NCBI RefSeq assembly: GCF_016907355.1
Contig: NZ_JAFBBW010000001.1
Coordinates: 1,922,001-1,986,000 of the forward strand
DNA length: 64,000 nt
From: Agromyces aurantiacus
GTDB lineage: Bacteria > Actinomycetota > Actinomycetes > Actinomycetales > Microbacteriaceae
Direction: 5' to 3'
Both the position numbers and the translations under genes were made by a program. Shown piece by piece: positions 54,353 through 64,000 of this stretch (the first letter of the stretch is position 1; each line of letters starts with the position of its first letter). Under the pieces are notes generated by a model that worked only from the letters and a program-made list of their open reading frames with translations, did not search any database and had not been told where the DNA came from.

Positions 54353-54390
54353 CGCACGATTCGTGCGACCCGCACGCGTTCACGCACGAA
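54353..54390 (+). promoter_or_regulatory. Palindromic motif cluster upstream of aspA
   Basis: CGCACGATTCGTGCG (54353–54367) is a 15-bp perfect palindrome around a central T, and a third half-site CGCACGAA lies at 54383–54390. All are in the gap between the cyclase stop and aspA. The arrangement suggests an operator with three half-sites, but GC-rich background makes it less certain. Confidence 0.35.
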
Positions 54391-54547
54391 CCGTCCGCGG
54401 CGTGCCCGATCCGGGCGGGGCGCTCGGCGGTAGGCTCGGACCAGTACCCGCGCGGCGATCCCGCGCACCCCTGAGGCGATGGAGCCACCCGTGTCGATGA
54501 CCCGACCAGACCACCCGACCGTCGCGACCCGGAGAGCGGAGGACGAG

Positions 54548-56005
54548 ATGGACCCCGCGCACGGGCCGACCCGCATCGAGACCGACTCGCTCGGCTCGGT
54601 GGAGGTGCCGGCCGACGCGTACTGGGGCGTGCACACCAAGCGCGCGCTCGACAACTTCCCCATCTCCAAGCGCCCGATCTCGGTGTACCCCGAGCTCGTG
54701 GTCGCGCTCGCGCAGGTCAAGCAGGCCGCCGCGCGGGCCAACAAGGAGATCGGCGCGCTCGAACCGCAGAAGCAGGTGTGGATCGACGAGGCGTGCCAGC
54801 GCATCATCGACGGCGAGTTCCACGACCAGTTCCTCGTGGGCGTCATCCAGGGCGGCGCGGGCACCTCGACGAACATGAACGCGAACGAGGTCATCACCAA
54901 CGTCGCGCTCGAGATCGCCGGGTACCCCAAGGCCCGCTACGACATCCTGCACCCGATCGACGACGTCAACCGCAGCCAGTCGACGAACGACACCTATCCG
55001 ACCGCGATCAAGCTGTCGATGACCGCGTCGCTCACGACGATGCTGGCCGAGCTCGACCAGCTCCGCATCGCCTTCGGCCGCAAGGGCCGCGAGTTCCAGG
55101 ACGTCCTGAAGGTCGGGCGCACCCAGCTGCAGGACGCCGTCCCGATGACGCTCGGCCAGGAGTTCCACGGCTACGCGACGACGCTCGGCGAGGACATCGC
55201 GCGGCTGCGCGAGACCATCAAGCTGCTCTCCGAGGTGAACCTCGGCGGCACCGCGGTGGGAACGGGCATCACGGCCGACCCGGGCTACGCCGCCGCCGTC
55301 GTGCGCCACCTCAGCGAGATCGCCGGCCAGCCGCTCGAGACCGCACCCGACCTCGTCGAGGCCACGAGCGACACGGGTGTGTTCATGACCTTCTCGAGCG
55401 CACTCAAGCGCAGCGCGATCAAGCTCTCCAAGATCTGCAACGACCTCCGGCTGCTCTCGTCGGGGCCGCAGGCCGGCCTCGGCGAGATCAACCTGCCGCC
55501 CCGCCAGGCGGGCTCGAGCATCATGCCGGGCAAGGTCAACCCGGTCATCCCCGAGGCGGTCAGCCAGGTCGCCTACGCGGTCGCCGGCGCGGACGTCACG
55601 GTCATGATGGCGTCCGAGAGCGGGCAGCTGCAGCTCAACGCGTTCGAGCCGGTGATCGCCCACTCGCTGCTCCAGTCGATCACCTGGATGCGCCAGGCCT
55701 GCTGGACCCTGCGCGTGAACTGCGTCGACGGCATCACCGCGAACGTCGAGCGGCTCGAGGCGCAGGTGGCGTCGACCGTCGGCGTCATCACCGCGCTGAT
55801 CCCGTTCATCGGGTACGCCGAGGCGGCCAAGCTCGCCAAGGCCGCGCTCGCGACAGGCCGTCCGGTCGCCGACCTCGTCGTCGAAGCCGACCTGATGACG
55901 CGCGAGGAGGTCACGCGCCACCTGATGCCGTCGCGGCTCTCGGGCACCCACCCCGTGACGCAGGCGATCCCCGTCGTCGAGCGCAAGGGCGAGCCGAGCG
56001 AGTGA
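54548..56005 (+). CDS. aspA: Aspartate ammonia-lyase
   Basis: Converts aspartate to fumarate and ammonia. The 485-residue protein is of the fumarase II/aspartase superfamily. The TETDSLGS-like opening (RIETDSLGSVEVPADAYWGV), VNRSQSTNDTYPTAIKLSMT, TAVGTGITADPGY and the mobile loop QAGSSIMPGKVNPVIPEAV are present; QSTND and the aspartase-type GTGIT block favour aspartase over fumarase. I choose ATG 54548 because GGAGG is five bases upstream and the family begins here; upstream ATG/GTG codons (54479, 54491) would add a non-conserved tail. It could feed nitrogen and fumarate into the TCA cycle. Confidence 0.9.
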   Translation: MDPAHGPTRIETDSLGSVEVPADAYWGVHTKRALDNFPISKRPISVYPELVVALAQVKQAAARANKEIGALEPQKQVWIDEACQRIIDGEFHDQFLVGVIQGGAGTSTNMNANEVITNVALEIAGYPKARYDILHPIDDVNRSQSTNDTYPTAIKLSMTASLTTMLAELDQLRIAFGRKGREFQDVLKVGRTQLQDAVPMTLGQEFHGYATTLGEDIARLRETIKLLSEVNLGGTAVGTGITADPGYAAAVVRHLSEIAGQPLETAPDLVEATSDTGVFMTFSSALKRSAIKLSKICNDLRLLSSGPQAGLGEINLPPRQAGSSIMPGKVNPVIPEAVSQVAYAVAGADVTVMMASESGQLQLNAFEPVIAHSLLQSITWMRQACWTLRVNCVDGITANVERLEAQVASTVGVITALIPFIGYAEAAKLAKAALATGRPVADLVVEADLMTREEVTRHLMPSRLSGTHPVTQAIPVVERKGEPSE

Positions 56006-56026
56006 CGCGCCGACGCGCTGCCGCGG

Positions 56027-56902
56027 TCAGACCACGCGGCAGTGCGTCGTCAGCGACCCGATGCCCTCGATCGTGACCGTGACGGTCGAACCGTCGCGCA
56101 GGAACACCTGGGGGTTGCGCGAGTAGCCCGCGCCGCCGGGGCTGCCGGTGGAGATGAGGGTCCCCGCCGGCAGCGTGGCGGTCCTCGACAGGTAGGAGAT
56201 GATCTCGGCGACGCTGCGCACCATCTCGTTGGTCGATGCGTCCTGCAGGATGTGCCCGTCGACGTTGGTCGTGAGCCAGAGGTCCTGCGGGTCGGCGATC
56301 TCGTCGGCCGTGACCACGACGGGGCCGGTCGGCGTGAAGCCGTCGAACGACTTGCACCGCGACCACTGGGCCTCGCTGAACTGGATGTCGCGGGCCGTGA
56401 TGTCGTTGACGACGGTGTAGCCCCACACGTAGTCGAGCGCGTCGCGCACCGCGACGTCCTTCGCGGGGCGGCCGATGATCACGCCGAGCTCGGCCTCGTA
56501 GTCGACCTGGGTCGCGACGTCGCCCGCCCAGGTGGTGGTCTGGCCGTGCCCGGCGAGCGAGTTCGGCCAGAGCGAGAAGATCGTCATCGCCGACTCGGAG
56601 CGCAGCTTCAGCTCGGAGGCGTGCGCGGCGTAGTTCGCGCCGATCGCGAGCACCTGCGCGGGGCGGAGCACCGCCGAGGCGTGCCGCAGCTCGGCGACCG
56701 GCGTCGTCGGCGCGGCGGCGGCGAGTGCGTCGAACACGGCCGCGCGCACCGCGTCGAGCCCGTCGGCGCCGCGCTCGATCAGGCACTGGAGGTCGTGCGG
56801 GGCGTCGGCCATCACCTGGTCGAGGAAGAGCGCGTCGTCGCCGATCACCGCCGCGAGTCGTGGGGTCGGGTGGCCTTCGACTCGGAGGTGTGCGAACTTC
56901 AC
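56027..56902 (-). CDS. Fumarylacetoacetate hydrolase (FAH) family protein
   Basis: A 291-residue FAH-fold hydrolase or decarboxylase. The metal-site and core signatures are visible: VDYEAELGVIIGRPAKDV, VWGYTVVNDITARDIQ and CKSFDGFTPTGPVV, with GTLISTGSPGGAGYSRNP near the end, as in acylpyruvase and 2-hydroxyhepta-2,4-diene-1,7-dioate isomerase relatives. Substrate unknown. It is convergent with aspA, 21 bases between the stops. Start ATG 56902 (MKFAHLRVEGHPTPRLAAVI). Confidence 0.92.
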   Translation of the reverse strand: MKFAHLRVEGHPTPRLAAVIGDDALFLDQVMADAPHDLQCLIERGADGLDAVRAAVFDALAAAAPTTPVAELRHASAVLRPAQVLAIGANYAAHASELKLRSESAMTIFSLWPNSLAGHGQTTTWAGDVATQVDYEAELGVIIGRPAKDVAVRDALDYVWGYTVVNDITARDIQFSEAQWSRCKSFDGFTPTGPVVVTADEIADPQDLWLTTNVDGHILQDASTNEMVRSVAEIISYLSRTATLPAGTLISTGSPGGAGYSRNPQVFLRDGSTVTVTIEGIGSLTTHCRVV

Positions 56903-57000
56903 GTGTCTAGGCTATCGGCCGTCCGGCGAGCGAGCCTGTGCGAGGCGTACAACGAAATCGGCCGAACGCTCCCCGGCGGCGACAACGGCGCGCCTCGTGC

Positions 57001-58515
57001 TCAGGCGGATGCCGCGGCGCGCCAGAGATGCATCGACGCGTAGCTGCGCCACGGCGCCCACGCCTCGCCGCGCGCCGCGAGCGCCCTCGCGTCGCCCGGC
57101 AGCCCGAGGCGGAGCGCTCCGTTGCGGAGCGCGAGGTCGGAGACCAGCAGCTCGTCGGGTTCGCGCGTCACCCGCATGGCGAGGTAGCCCGCGGTCCACG
57201 GACCGATGCCGGGCACGGCGAGCAGTTCGGCGCGCAGCTCGGCGCGTCCGCGTTCGGGCGCGACGACGAGCGCGCCCAGCGCCAATCGTTCGCACACGTC
57301 GACGATCGTCCGGATCCGTGCGGCCGGGCCGCGCAGCACGGAGGCGCCGTGCGCCGCGATCGCCTCGGGCGCGGGGAAGAGCGTGCGGGCGCGTCCCTCG
57401 AACTCGACGCGCTCGCCGAGTTCGGCGGCGAGCCGGGTGAGCGACGTGCGGGCCGAGGCCACGGACACCTGCTGGCCGACGAGCGCGCGCACGACGAGTT
57501 CGTGCGGATCGAGCGTGCCGGGCATGCGGATGCCGGGGACGGCGGCGACGGACGGCGCGAGCGCGGGATCGGCGGCGAGGGCGGCGTCGATGGCGATCGC
57601 GTCGGCGTCGAGGTCGAACAGGCGCCGGACCCGCGCGACGAGCGGGGCGAGGTCGGCGAGGCTCGCGAGCCGCGCCTCGACGTCGATCGCCGGCGCGTCG
57701 CCCGCGGCCGAGAGCCGGACGAGCGCCGGACCGGTCGGCAGCTCCAGCGTGCGCTCGTAGCGGTCGGCGCCGGCCTCCTCGACGCCGGCGAGCGCACGGT
57801 CGGCGAGCCAGGCGAAGACGCCGGCGGCGTCGAAGGGGGGTCGGGCGGGCAGGCGCAGTCGCACGAGGCCCGCCTCGCCCGCGTCGGACCCCGCGTCATC
57901 CGTCGTGCCCGTCCGGCGTGCGGAACGGCGCTGCGCGAGCGCGCGCAGTTCGAGCGGGCTGCGCTCGTAGACGGCACGGATCGTGTCGTTGAACTGCCGG
58001 ATGCTCCCGAAGCCCGACGCGAACGCGACGTCGGCGACCCGCATGGAGGTCGAGGTCAGGAGCGCGCGTGCGGTCTGGGCGCGGTGGGCCCGGGCCAGCG
58101 CGAGCGGTCCGGCGCCGAGCTCGGACGCGAGCACGCGCGTGAGGTGGCGCGGGGTGTAGCCCAGACGCGAGGCGAGGCCGGGCACACCCTCGCGCTCGAC
58201 GACGCCGTCGCCGATGAGCCGCATGGCGCGCGCGGCGAGGTCGTCGTCGAGGTCCCACTCGGGGGAGCCGGGCACCGCGTCGGGCAGGCATCGCTTGCAC
58301 GCGCGCAGCCCCGCCTCGTGGGCGGCGGCGGCGGTGCGGTAGAACGTCACGTTGGCCGGCTTGGGCGGCGCGGCGGGGCAGCTGGGCCGGCAGTAGATCC
58401 CGGTCGAGTGCACGCCGGTGATGAACTGGCCGTCGAAGCGGGCGTCGCGGGCGAGCATGGCGCGGTAGCGCTCGGCGAACGCCGGGTCGGCGAGGGGGTC
58501 GGCGGTCGTGGTCAC
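57001..58515 (-). CDS. Ada-type regulator fused to DNA-3-methyladenine glycosylase (AdaA–AlkA)
   Basis: A 504-residue fusion for repair of alkylated DNA. Residues about 25–70 are the Ada zinc domain, with cysteines in YCRPSC and CKRC; Cys of the first pair takes methyl groups from phosphotriesters. An AraC-type helix-turn-helix follows ([20 protein letters not shown]). From about 220 comes the AlkA part: the N-terminal fold, then the helix-hairpin-helix [16 protein letters not shown] and the catalytic Asp in [19 protein letters not shown] 58515 is the chosen start. No separate ogt methyltransferase gene is next to it. Confidence 0.93.
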   Translation of the reverse strand: MTTTADPLADPAFAERYRAMLARDARFDGQFITGVHSTGIYCRPSCPAAPPKPANVTFYRTAAAAHEAGLRACKRCLPDAVPGSPEWDLDDDLAARAMRLIGDGVVEREGVPGLASRLGYTPRHLTRVLASELGAGPLALARAHRAQTARALLTSTSMRVADVAFASGFGSIRQFNDTIRAVYERSPLELRALAQRRSARRTGTTDDAGSDAGEAGLVRLRLPARPPFDAAGVFAWLADRALAGVEEAGADRYERTLELPTGPALVRLSAAGDAPAIDVEARLASLADLAPLVARVRRLFDLDADAIAIDAALAADPALAPSVAAVPGIRMPGTLDPHELVVRALVGQQVSVASARTSLTRLAAELGERVEFEGRARTLFPAPEAIAAHGASVLRGPAARIRTIVDVCERLALGALVVAPERGRAELRAELLAVPGIGPWTAGYLAMRVTREPDELLVSDLALRNGALRLGLPGDARALAARGEAWAPWRSYASMHLWRAAASA

Positions 58516-58589
58516 CCCTCCAGCGTCGCACGGCCCGGCGACCACGGATAGCGGGAATCGGACATGGCTGCGACGGTTACGCTGTCGGC

Positions 58590-60011
58590 ATGCCCGCCGA
58601 CGTCGTGGAACAGCTCATCGATCTCCTCGGCGACGCGGTGATCGCCGACGGCCCCGCCATGCAGGCCGTGCGCGAGGACCGCTCGGGGTGGCGGAGCCCG
58701 CATCCTCCGCTCGCGATCGTGCACGCGGGCTCCGTCGAGGACGTGCAGGCCGTCATGCGCGTCGCGAGCGCCTCGGGCACGCCCGTCGTCCCGCGCGGCG
58801 CCGGCACGGGGCTCGCGGGCGGCGCGATCTCGAGCCTCGGCTCGATCGTGCTCGACCTCTCGCGCATGGACCGCATCCTCGAGATCTCCGACGTCGACGA
58901 GCTCGCGGTGGTCGAGGCCGGCGTGCTGAACGGCGACCTCGACCGGGCCGCGCGCGAGCGCGGGCTCTGGTACGCACCTGATCCCGCCAGCCGCGCGATC
59001 TCGTCGATCGGCGGCAACATCGCCACGAACGCCGGGGGGCTGCTCTGCGCGAAGTACGGCGTCACGCGCGAGTCGGTGCTCGGGCTCGTCGCCGTCCTCG
59101 CCGACGGCACGCTGCTGCGCACCGGGCACCGCACCGTCAAGGGCGTCACCGGCTACGACCTCACCGCGCTGCTCACGGGCTCCGAGGGCACGCTCGCCGT
59201 GATCGTCGAAGCCACCGTGCGACTGCGCCCGATCGTGCGCGGCGACACGCACACCGTCGCGGCCGCGTTCCCCGACGTCGAGTCGGCGGGCGTCGCGGTC
59301 GGCGGGGTCGCGGCGGCGCGCGTGCGACCCGCGCTGCTCGAGCTCATCGATCCGATCGGCCTCGCGCGCGTCGCCGAGTACCTCGGCCCGTCCGCGCTCG
59401 AGGGCACGCCGCTCGACGACCTCGCGCCCGGCGAGACGTTCCTGCTCGCGCAGTGCGACGCGGGCGACGCGGCCGACGAGGCCGAGTTCCTGGCGCGCGT
59501 CTTCGAGTCCGCGGGCGGGCGCGTGACGCGGTCGACGGATGCCGCGACGGGCGAGCGGCTGCTCGACATCCGCCGCGCGATGCATCCGGCGCTCGCCTCG
59601 CGCGGCAACGTGCTCATCGAGGACGTCGCCGTGCCGCGCTCGCGGCTTCCCGAGATGTTCCGCGCGATCGCCGAGATCGGCGCGCGCCACGACGTCGAGA
59701 TCCCCACCCTCGCGCACGCGGGCGATGGCAACCTGCACCCGAACTTCGTGTTCGAGGGCGACAAGGTGCCCGAGCGGATCTGGGCCGCGGCCGACGAGCT
59801 GTTCCGCGCCGGCGTGCGCCTCGGCGGCACGCTCACCGGCGAGCACGGCGTCGGGCTGCTCAAGCGCCGATGGCTCGCCGAGGAGCTCGGCGACACGTCG
59901 GTCGAGCTGCAGCGACGCCTCAAGCAGGTCTTCGATCCGCAGGGCATCCTCAATCCCGGCGTCATGTTCGCACCCGTCCGCTCCGACGCCGACGCCGGCC
60001 TCGCTCGCTAG
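58590..60011 (+). CDS. FAD-binding oxidase, GlcD/D-lactate dehydrogenase-like
   Basis: A 473-residue flavoprotein of the VAO family. FAD is bound through [20 protein letters not shown] (about residues 66–85) and [20 protein letters not shown] (about 136–155); the C-terminal cap carries [14 protein letters not shown] and [14 protein letters not shown] near residues 380–430, as in glycolate oxidase subunit GlcD and D-lactate or D-2-hydroxyglutarate dehydrogenases. Substrate is a 2-hydroxy acid by family, not more specific. No glcE/glcF subunits are adjacent. Confidence 0.93.
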   Translation: MPADVVEQLIDLLGDAVIADGPAMQAVREDRSGWRSPHPPLAIVHAGSVEDVQAVMRVASASGTPVVPRGAGTGLAGGAISSLGSIVLDLSRMDRILEISDVDELAVVEAGVLNGDLDRAARERGLWYAPDPASRAISSIGGNIATNAGGLLCAKYGVTRESVLGLVAVLADGTLLRTGHRTVKGVTGYDLTALLTGSEGTLAVIVEATVRLRPIVRGDTHTVAAAFPDVESAGVAVGGVAAARVRPALLELIDPIGLARVAEYLGPSALEGTPLDDLAPGETFLLAQCDAGDAADEAEFLARVFESAGGRVTRSTDAATGERLLDIRRAMHPALASRGNVLIEDVAVPRSRLPEMFRAIAEIGARHDVEIPTLAHAGDGNLHPNFVFEGDKVPERIWAAADELFRAGVRLGGTLTGEHGVGLLKRRWLAEELGDTSVELQRRLKQVFDPQGILNPGVMFAPVRSDADAGLAR

Positions 60012-60020
60012 GCTTCGGGC

Positions 60021-61175
60021 GTGAGCCTCACGCCGCCGCCCGCCCCCGGTCCCCAGTCGAACGTCCCAGCCTGGCCGCCGGTATCGCCGCCCCGCCGCGG
60101 CGTCGGCGCCGGCCTCATCGTCGCGTTCGCCGTCGCGCTGCTCGTCGGCCTGCTCGTGCTCGGCTACCTCGCGGTCTCGCTCGGACTGTCGGTCGTGGCG
60201 ACCGGCACGCTGCTCGCGCTCGTGCCGCTCGCGATCGTGCTGCTCGCGGTGCGCTGGGTCGACCGGTGGGAGCCCGAGCCGCGCTGGGCGCTGTGGTTCG
60301 CATTCCTCTGGGGCGCCGCGGTGTCGGTCGCGATCGCGCTGATCGTCGATCTCGGCGTGCAGCTCTTCACGGCGCTCTCCAACCCGGCGGGCGCGCCGAC
60401 CGACGAGGTGATGCAGGCGGTCGTGCAGGCGCCCATCGTCGAGGAGGTCGCGAAGGGCTTCGGCGTGCTGCTCATCTACCTGTTCTCGCGCTCGCACTTC
60501 GACGGCCCGGTCGACGGCCTCGTCTACGCCGCGACGGTCGCGGCCGGCTTCGCGTTCACCGAGAACATCCTCTACTTCGGCGTCGCGCTCGTGGAGGGCG
60601 GCGCGGGCGAGCTCGGCATGACCTTCATCGTGCGCGGCATCTTCTCGCCGTTCGCGCACGTGCTCTTCACCGCGTGCACGGGCGTCGCGATCGGAATCGG
60701 TGCTCGGCGCGGTGCCGGGGCGGCGATCCTCGGATGGTTCCTGGCCGGCCTCGTGCCCGCCATCCTGCTGCACGCGTTCTGGAACGGCTCGCTCGCCTTC
60801 GCCGACGCGTTCCTGCTGTACTTCACGGTGCAGGTGCCGATCTTCATCGGCGCCATCGTCGTCACGGTCCTGCTCCGGCGCGAGGAGCAGCGGGTGACGC
60901 GCACGCGGCTCGCGGAGTACGCGGCCGCCGGATGGTTCAGCCCCGACGAGGTCGCGGGCCTTTCGACGGCGTCGGGCCGGCGCGCGGCGCTCGCCTGGGC
61001 CCGCGCCCAGCAGCCACCGCGCACCGAGGCGGTCCGACGGTTCATCGCGGATGCCACGCGGCTGGCGTTCACGCGGAACGCCCTCGTGACCGGCCGCGCC
61101 GACGTGCGCCGGCTCGATGACGAACGCGTCCTGCTCGACGCGGTGGCGCGCGACCGGCGCGCGATCGCCGGCTGA
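60021..61175 (+). CDS. PrsW family intramembrane metalloprotease
   Basis: A 384-residue membrane protein with about nine helices and a Pro-rich N-terminus. PrsW-type motifs are present: PIVEEVAKGFGVLLIY (the EExxK pair), AATVAAGFAFTENILYFGVA, FAHVLFTACTGVAIGIGA and LHAFWNGS, which supply the acidic and His ligands expected for the active site. PrsW cleaves an anti-sigma factor in B. subtilis; the substrate here is unknown. It starts ten bases after the upstream flavoprotein gene. Confidence 0.9.
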   Translation: MSLTPPPAPGPQSNVPAWPPVSPPRRGVGAGLIVAFAVALLVGLLVLGYLAVSLGLSVVATGTLLALVPLAIVLLAVRWVDRWEPEPRWALWFAFLWGAAVSVAIALIVDLGVQLFTALSNPAGAPTDEVMQAVVQAPIVEEVAKGFGVLLIYLFSRSHFDGPVDGLVYAATVAAGFAFTENILYFGVALVEGGAGELGMTFIVRGIFSPFAHVLFTACTGVAIGIGARRGAGAAILGWFLAGLVPAILLHAFWNGSLAFADAFLLYFTVQVPIFIGAIVVTVLLRREEQRVTRTRLAEYAAAGWFSPDEVAGLSTASGRRAALAWARAQQPPRTEAVRRFIADATRLAFTRNALVTGRADVRRLDDERVLLDAVARDRRAIAG

Positions 61176-61267
61176 GCGCGGGCCGCGAGAGACCGACCGC
61201 GCGGTCCGGGCGCGCACGAGCCGGTCTATGCTTGCGGCATCCTGAATCGAGGGCGATCGGAGACGGC

Positions 61268-62563
61268 GTGCGCATGCCGAGCGAGGATCCGCGGGGGAGC
61301 GAAGCGAGCGACCTGCGCGACCGGCTGCTGCGCGCCCAGGAGGACGCGCTCGCGACCGGCGTCGTGCCGCTCAGCCTGCGTCCGGTCGTCCGTGAATCGT
61401 GGGAACGCGCCATCCGCGGGGCCATCGACCCCGACCGCGCGCTGCCCGCCATCGAACTCGACGACGGCGCGTTCCGGGAGTACCGCGCGACGCACGCCCT
61501 CGCGCCCGTCATGCCCGTCATCCGCCGCCTGCTCGTGGATGGCGCCGACGACGCCGGCCTCGTCGTCGCGGTCGGCGACGCGCAGGGGCGGCTGCTCTGG
61601 GTCGAGGGCGACGCGCACCTGCGGCGCCGCGCCGAGGACATGCTCTTCGTCGCCGGCGCCGACTGGTCCGAAGGGCGGATCGGCACGAGTGCGCCCGGGA
61701 CCGCGCTGCAGCTCGACCGGGCCGTGCAGATCCGCGGGGCCGAGCACTACAACCGGATCGTGCACCCGTGGAGCTGCACGGCCGCACCCGTGCACGATCC
61801 CACCACGGGGGCCCTGCTCGGCGTCATCGACATCACGGGCACCGACCTCGCGGTCGCGCCGCACGCGCTCTCGCTCGTCTCTGCGACCGTCGCGGCGGTC
61901 GAGGCCGAGCTGCGCATCGCGAGCCTCGAGACCGCCGTGCGCGCCACCATCCGCCGCTCGCGCATGCGCGCGGTGCCCGCGCCCGAACGCACCCCGCTCA
62001 CGGTGCTCGGCGAGCAGCGGGCCCGGCTCGGCGCGCTCGAGCTCAGCCCCCGGCACGCCGAGATCCTCGCGCTCCTGGCTTGGAACCCGCGAGGCATCGG
62101 CGCTGAGCGCCTGGCCGCGCTGCTGTACGAGCGCGACGCGTCGCCGGTGACGTTGCGGGCGGAGATCGCACGACTCCGCCGCGTGCTCGAGGCCGCGGGC
62201 GAGCCCGCACTCGAGTCGCGGCCGTACCGGCTGGGCCGCGAGCTCGACCTCGACGCCGCACGCGTCGCGCGGTTGGCCGGCCAGGGCGCGCTGCGCAAGG
62301 CCGTCGAGCAGTACCCCGGCCCCGTGCTGCCGGCCTCCACGGCGCCCGGCATCGTCGAGCTGCGCGAGGAACTCGCGAGCCGGATCCGCGAATCCCTGCT
62401 CGCCGACGCCTCGCCCGACCTGCTGCTCGCGTTCGCCGAGCGCGACGAGCACCGCTACGACATCGAGCTCTGGCGCGCGGCGCTCGAACTGCTGCCGGCG
62501 CGCTCGCCGCGGCGTGCCTCCATCGTGGCGCACCTCGAACGCATCGAGCAGGCGATGCGCTAG
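61268..62563 (+). CDS. GAF-domain transcriptional regulator, probably of the downstream aldehyde dehydrogenase
   Basis: A 431-residue regulator. Residues about 10–85 are helical ([20 protein letters not shown], the AcoR-like lead), a GAF sensor follows at about 85–230 ([38 protein letters not shown]), and a C-terminal winged helix lies around 240–310 ([36 protein letters not shown]). There is no AAA+ domain, so it works with a sigma-70 type polymerase. GTG 61268 or ATG 61274 may be the start. It lies upstream of the aldehyde dehydrogenase gene, separated by repeats that are likely its binding sites. Confidence 0.82.
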   Translation: MRMPSEDPRGSEASDLRDRLLRAQEDALATGVVPLSLRPVVRESWERAIRGAIDPDRALPAIELDDGAFREYRATHALAPVMPVIRRLLVDGADDAGLVVAVGDAQGRLLWVEGDAHLRRRAEDMLFVAGADWSEGRIGTSAPGTALQLDRAVQIRGAEHYNRIVHPWSCTAAPVHDPTTGALLGVIDITGTDLAVAPHALSLVSATVAAVEAELRIASLETAVRATIRRSRMRAVPAPERTPLTVLGEQRARLGALELSPRHAEILALLAWNPRGIGAERLAALLYERDASPVTLRAEIARLRRVLEAAGEPALESRPYRLGRELDLDAARVARLAGQGALRKAVEQYPGPVLPASTAPGIVELREELASRIRESLLADASPDLLLAFAERDEHRYDIELWRAALELLPARSPRRASIVAHLERIEQAMR

Positions 62564-62579
62564 CGGCGCCGCAGCGCAC

Positions 62580-62619
62580 TGCAACCCGATTGCAACCCCC
62601 GGGCAACCGACCTGCAACC
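62580..62619 (+). repeat. Four direct repeats at exact 11-bp period, likely activator sites
   Basis: TGCAACC starts at 62580, 62591 and 62613, and GGCAACC at 62602: four copies with exact 11-bp spacing, a single turn of the helix. They sit 17 bases after the GAF-regulator stop and upstream of a weak -10 (TACGTT at 62630–62635) of the aldehyde dehydrogenase gene. Same-face tandem sites fit a cooperative activator. Confidence 0.6.
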
Positions 62620-62685
62620 GCCGCGCGCCTACGTTGTCGATCGCCCCACTCCGAGGGCATGACGACGACGTCACGAGGAGACACG

Positions 62686-64000
62686 ATGACCGTGTACGCC
62701 GCGCCCGGCACCGCCGGCGCACTGATCCAGTTCAAGCCGCGCTACGAGCACTTCATCGGCGGCGAGTGGGTGAAGCCGGCCGGCGGCGCCTACTTCGACG
62801 ACATCTCGCCCGTGAACGGCAAGCCGTTCGCCGAGGTCGCTCGCGGCACCGCGGCCGACATCGACGCGGCGCTCGACGCCGCGCACAAGGCCGCGCCCGC
62901 GTGGGGCCGCACGAGCGCCGCGCAGCGCGCCGCCATCCTGAACGCCATCGCCGACCGCATCGATGCGAACCGCGAGCTCCTCGCCGTCGCCGAGACGTGG
63001 GACAACGGCAAGTCGATCCGCGAGCCCCTGAACGCCGACCTGCCGCTCGCGAGCGACCACTTCCGCTACTTCGCGAGCCTCATCCGCGCGCAGGAGGGCA
63101 GCTTCACCCAGCTCGACGAGGACACCGTCGCGTACCACTTCGACGAGCCGCTCGGCGTCGTCGGCCAGATCATCCCGTGGAACTTCCCGCTGCTCATGGC
63201 CGTGTGGAAGCTCGCGCCGGCGCTCGCCGCGGGCAACGCCGTCGTGCTGAAGCCGGCCGAGCAGACGCCCGTCTCGATCCTCGTGCTCGTCGAGCTCATC
63301 GCCGACCTGCTGCCCGCGGGTGTGCTGAACGTCGTCAACGGCTTCGGCGTCGAGGCCGGCAAGCCGCTCGCCTCGTCGAGCCGGATCCGCAAGATCGCCT
63401 TCACGGGCGAGACCACGACGGGCCGGCTCATCCTGCAGTACGCGTCGGCGAACATCATCCCGTCGACCGTCGAGCTCGGCGGCAAGAGCCCGAACCTCGT
63501 GTTCGAGTCGGTCGCCGACCGGCGCGACTCCTTCTACGACAAGGCGCTCGAGGGCTTCAGCCTGTTCGCGTTCAACCAGGGCGAGGTCTGCACCTGCCCG
63601 AGCCGGTCGCTCATCCAGACGTCGATCTACGACTCGTTCCTGGGCGACGCGATCGAGCGCACCAAGCAGGCCCGGCAGGGCAACCCGCTCGACACCGAGA
63701 CCCAGGTCGGTGCGCAGGCCTCGAACGACCAGCTCGAGAAGATCCTGAGCTACATCGACATCGGCAAGAAGGAGGGCGCGAAGCTCCTCCTCGGCGGGGA
63801 GCGCGTCGATCTCGGCGGCGACCTCAGCGAGGGCTATTACGTCGCGCCGACCATCTTCGAGGGCGAGAACCGCATGCGGCTCTTCCAGGAGGAGATCTTC
63901 GGCCCCGTCGTCGCGGTCACGAGCTTCCAGGACTACGACGACGCCATCCGCATCGCCAACGACACGCTCTACGGCCTCGGGGCGGGCGTCTGGAGCCGCA
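62686..64000 (+). CDS. NAD-dependent aldehyde dehydrogenase, ExaC/acetaldehyde type (cut by window end)
   Basis: The first 438 codons of an aldehyde dehydrogenase, open to the window end. It shows [20 protein letters not shown], the base Glu in [11 protein letters not shown], and the nucleophile Cys302 in [14 protein letters not shown], then [10 protein letters not shown]; the ECxCPSR-like EVCTCPSR variant is typical of ExaC/acetaldehyde dehydrogenase II. GAGGAG precedes ATG 62686. The gene is preceded by the GAF regulator and the 11-bp repeats. Likely oxidises acetaldehyde from ethanol or ethanolamine, a role inferred from the family. Confidence 0.93.
   Translation, partial: MTVYAAPGTAGALIQFKPRYEHFIGGEWVKPAGGAYFDDISPVNGKPFAEVARGTAADIDAALDAAHKAAPAWGRTSAAQRAAILNAIADRIDANRELLAVAETWDNGKSIREPLNADLPLASDHFRYFASLIRAQEGSFTQLDEDTVAYHFDEPLGVVGQIIPWNFPLLMAVWKLAPALAAGNAVVLKPAEQTPVSILVLVELIADLLPAGVLNVVNGFGVEAGKPLASSSRIRKIAFTGETTTGRLILQYASANIIPSTVELGGKSPNLVFESVADRRDSFYDKALEGFSLFAFNQGEVCTCPSRSLIQTSIYDSFLGDAIERTKQARQGNPLDTETQVGAQASNDQLEKILSYIDIGKKEGAKLLLGGERVDLGGDLSEGYYVAPTIFEGENRMRLFQEEIFGPVVAVTSFQDYDDAIRIANDTLYGLGAGVWSR

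Noticed and set aside
49579..54474. Open frames of over 1,300 codons on both strands across the gamma-glutamylation cluster
   Set aside because: They run antisense or out of frame over recognisable enzymes and have no domain-like sequence.

Overview
The window is a high-GC (roughly 70% or more), densely coded stretch of an actinobacterial chromosome. Frequent GTG/TTG starts, 4-nt stop/start overlaps, T-less GC hairpins as terminators, a short NusA and the Ada–AlkA fusion all fit Actinomycetota. The proS, nusA–ylxR–infB–rbfA, truB–ribF order and the general gene content suggest Microbacteriaceae (an Agromyces- or Microbacterium-like organism), but this is inferred without a database search. 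I found no rRNA or tRNA gene, CRISPR array, prophage or insertion sequence.

Layout. 1–6.6 kb: end of a glycosyltransferase gene, proS, a DUF1206 membrane protein, a frameshifted Na+/alanine symporter gene, and a TetR–glycosyltransferase pair. 6.7–11.4 kb: nusA–ylxR–infB–rbfA, with a hairpin in every gap between genes. 11.4–19.7 kb: accessory genes that separate rbfA from truB (LysR with a divergent MHS-type transporter, a response-regulator/thioredoxin-reductase-like fusion overlapping a membrane cyclase, mutY, a P-loop kinase, a ketopantoate-reductase-like gene). 19.7–22.4 kb: truB, two small membrane proteins and ribF, overlapping one another. 22.4–26.5 kb: two MFS exporters and a TetR regulator, with a clear pair of palindromic operators. 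26.6–31.1 kb: a deoxyribose operon (SorC-type regulator, deoC, aldehyde dehydrogenase and a half-length aldehyde dehydrogenase relative without catalytic residues). 31.1–36.8 kb: SDR–DUF2867, phosphodiesterase, macro domain, CsoR/RcnR-like metal sensor, DUF2207 protein. 36.8–45.8 kb: SNF2 helicase, pfkA, Nudix, phosphate transporter with a small partner, and two NCS2 nucleobase permeases.

45.8–52.8 kb is the most interesting region. A five-gene leftward operon (glutamine-synthetase-like ligase, class I amidotransferase/gamma-glutamyl hydrolase, aldehyde dehydrogenase, SDR, GntR/FCD regulator) lies divergent from a permease of the ethanolamine type. The set matches a gamma-glutamylation route for an amino alcohol such as ethanolamine: import, gamma-glutamylation, alcohol oxidation by the SDR, aldehyde oxidation, hydrolysis to glutamate and product. 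No amine oxidase of the PuuB type is present, which argues against a classical putrescine pathway. A two-copy motif lies between the divergent promoters.

52.9–64 kb: a cyclase fused to a catalytically dead alpha/beta-hydrolase, aspartate ammonia-lyase, an FAH-family hydrolase, the Ada–AlkA fusion, a GlcD-like flavoprotein, a PrsW-type protease, and a GAF-domain regulator followed by an ExaC-type aldehyde dehydrogenase cut by the window end. The promoter region of that last gene carries four direct repeats with an exact 11-bp period.
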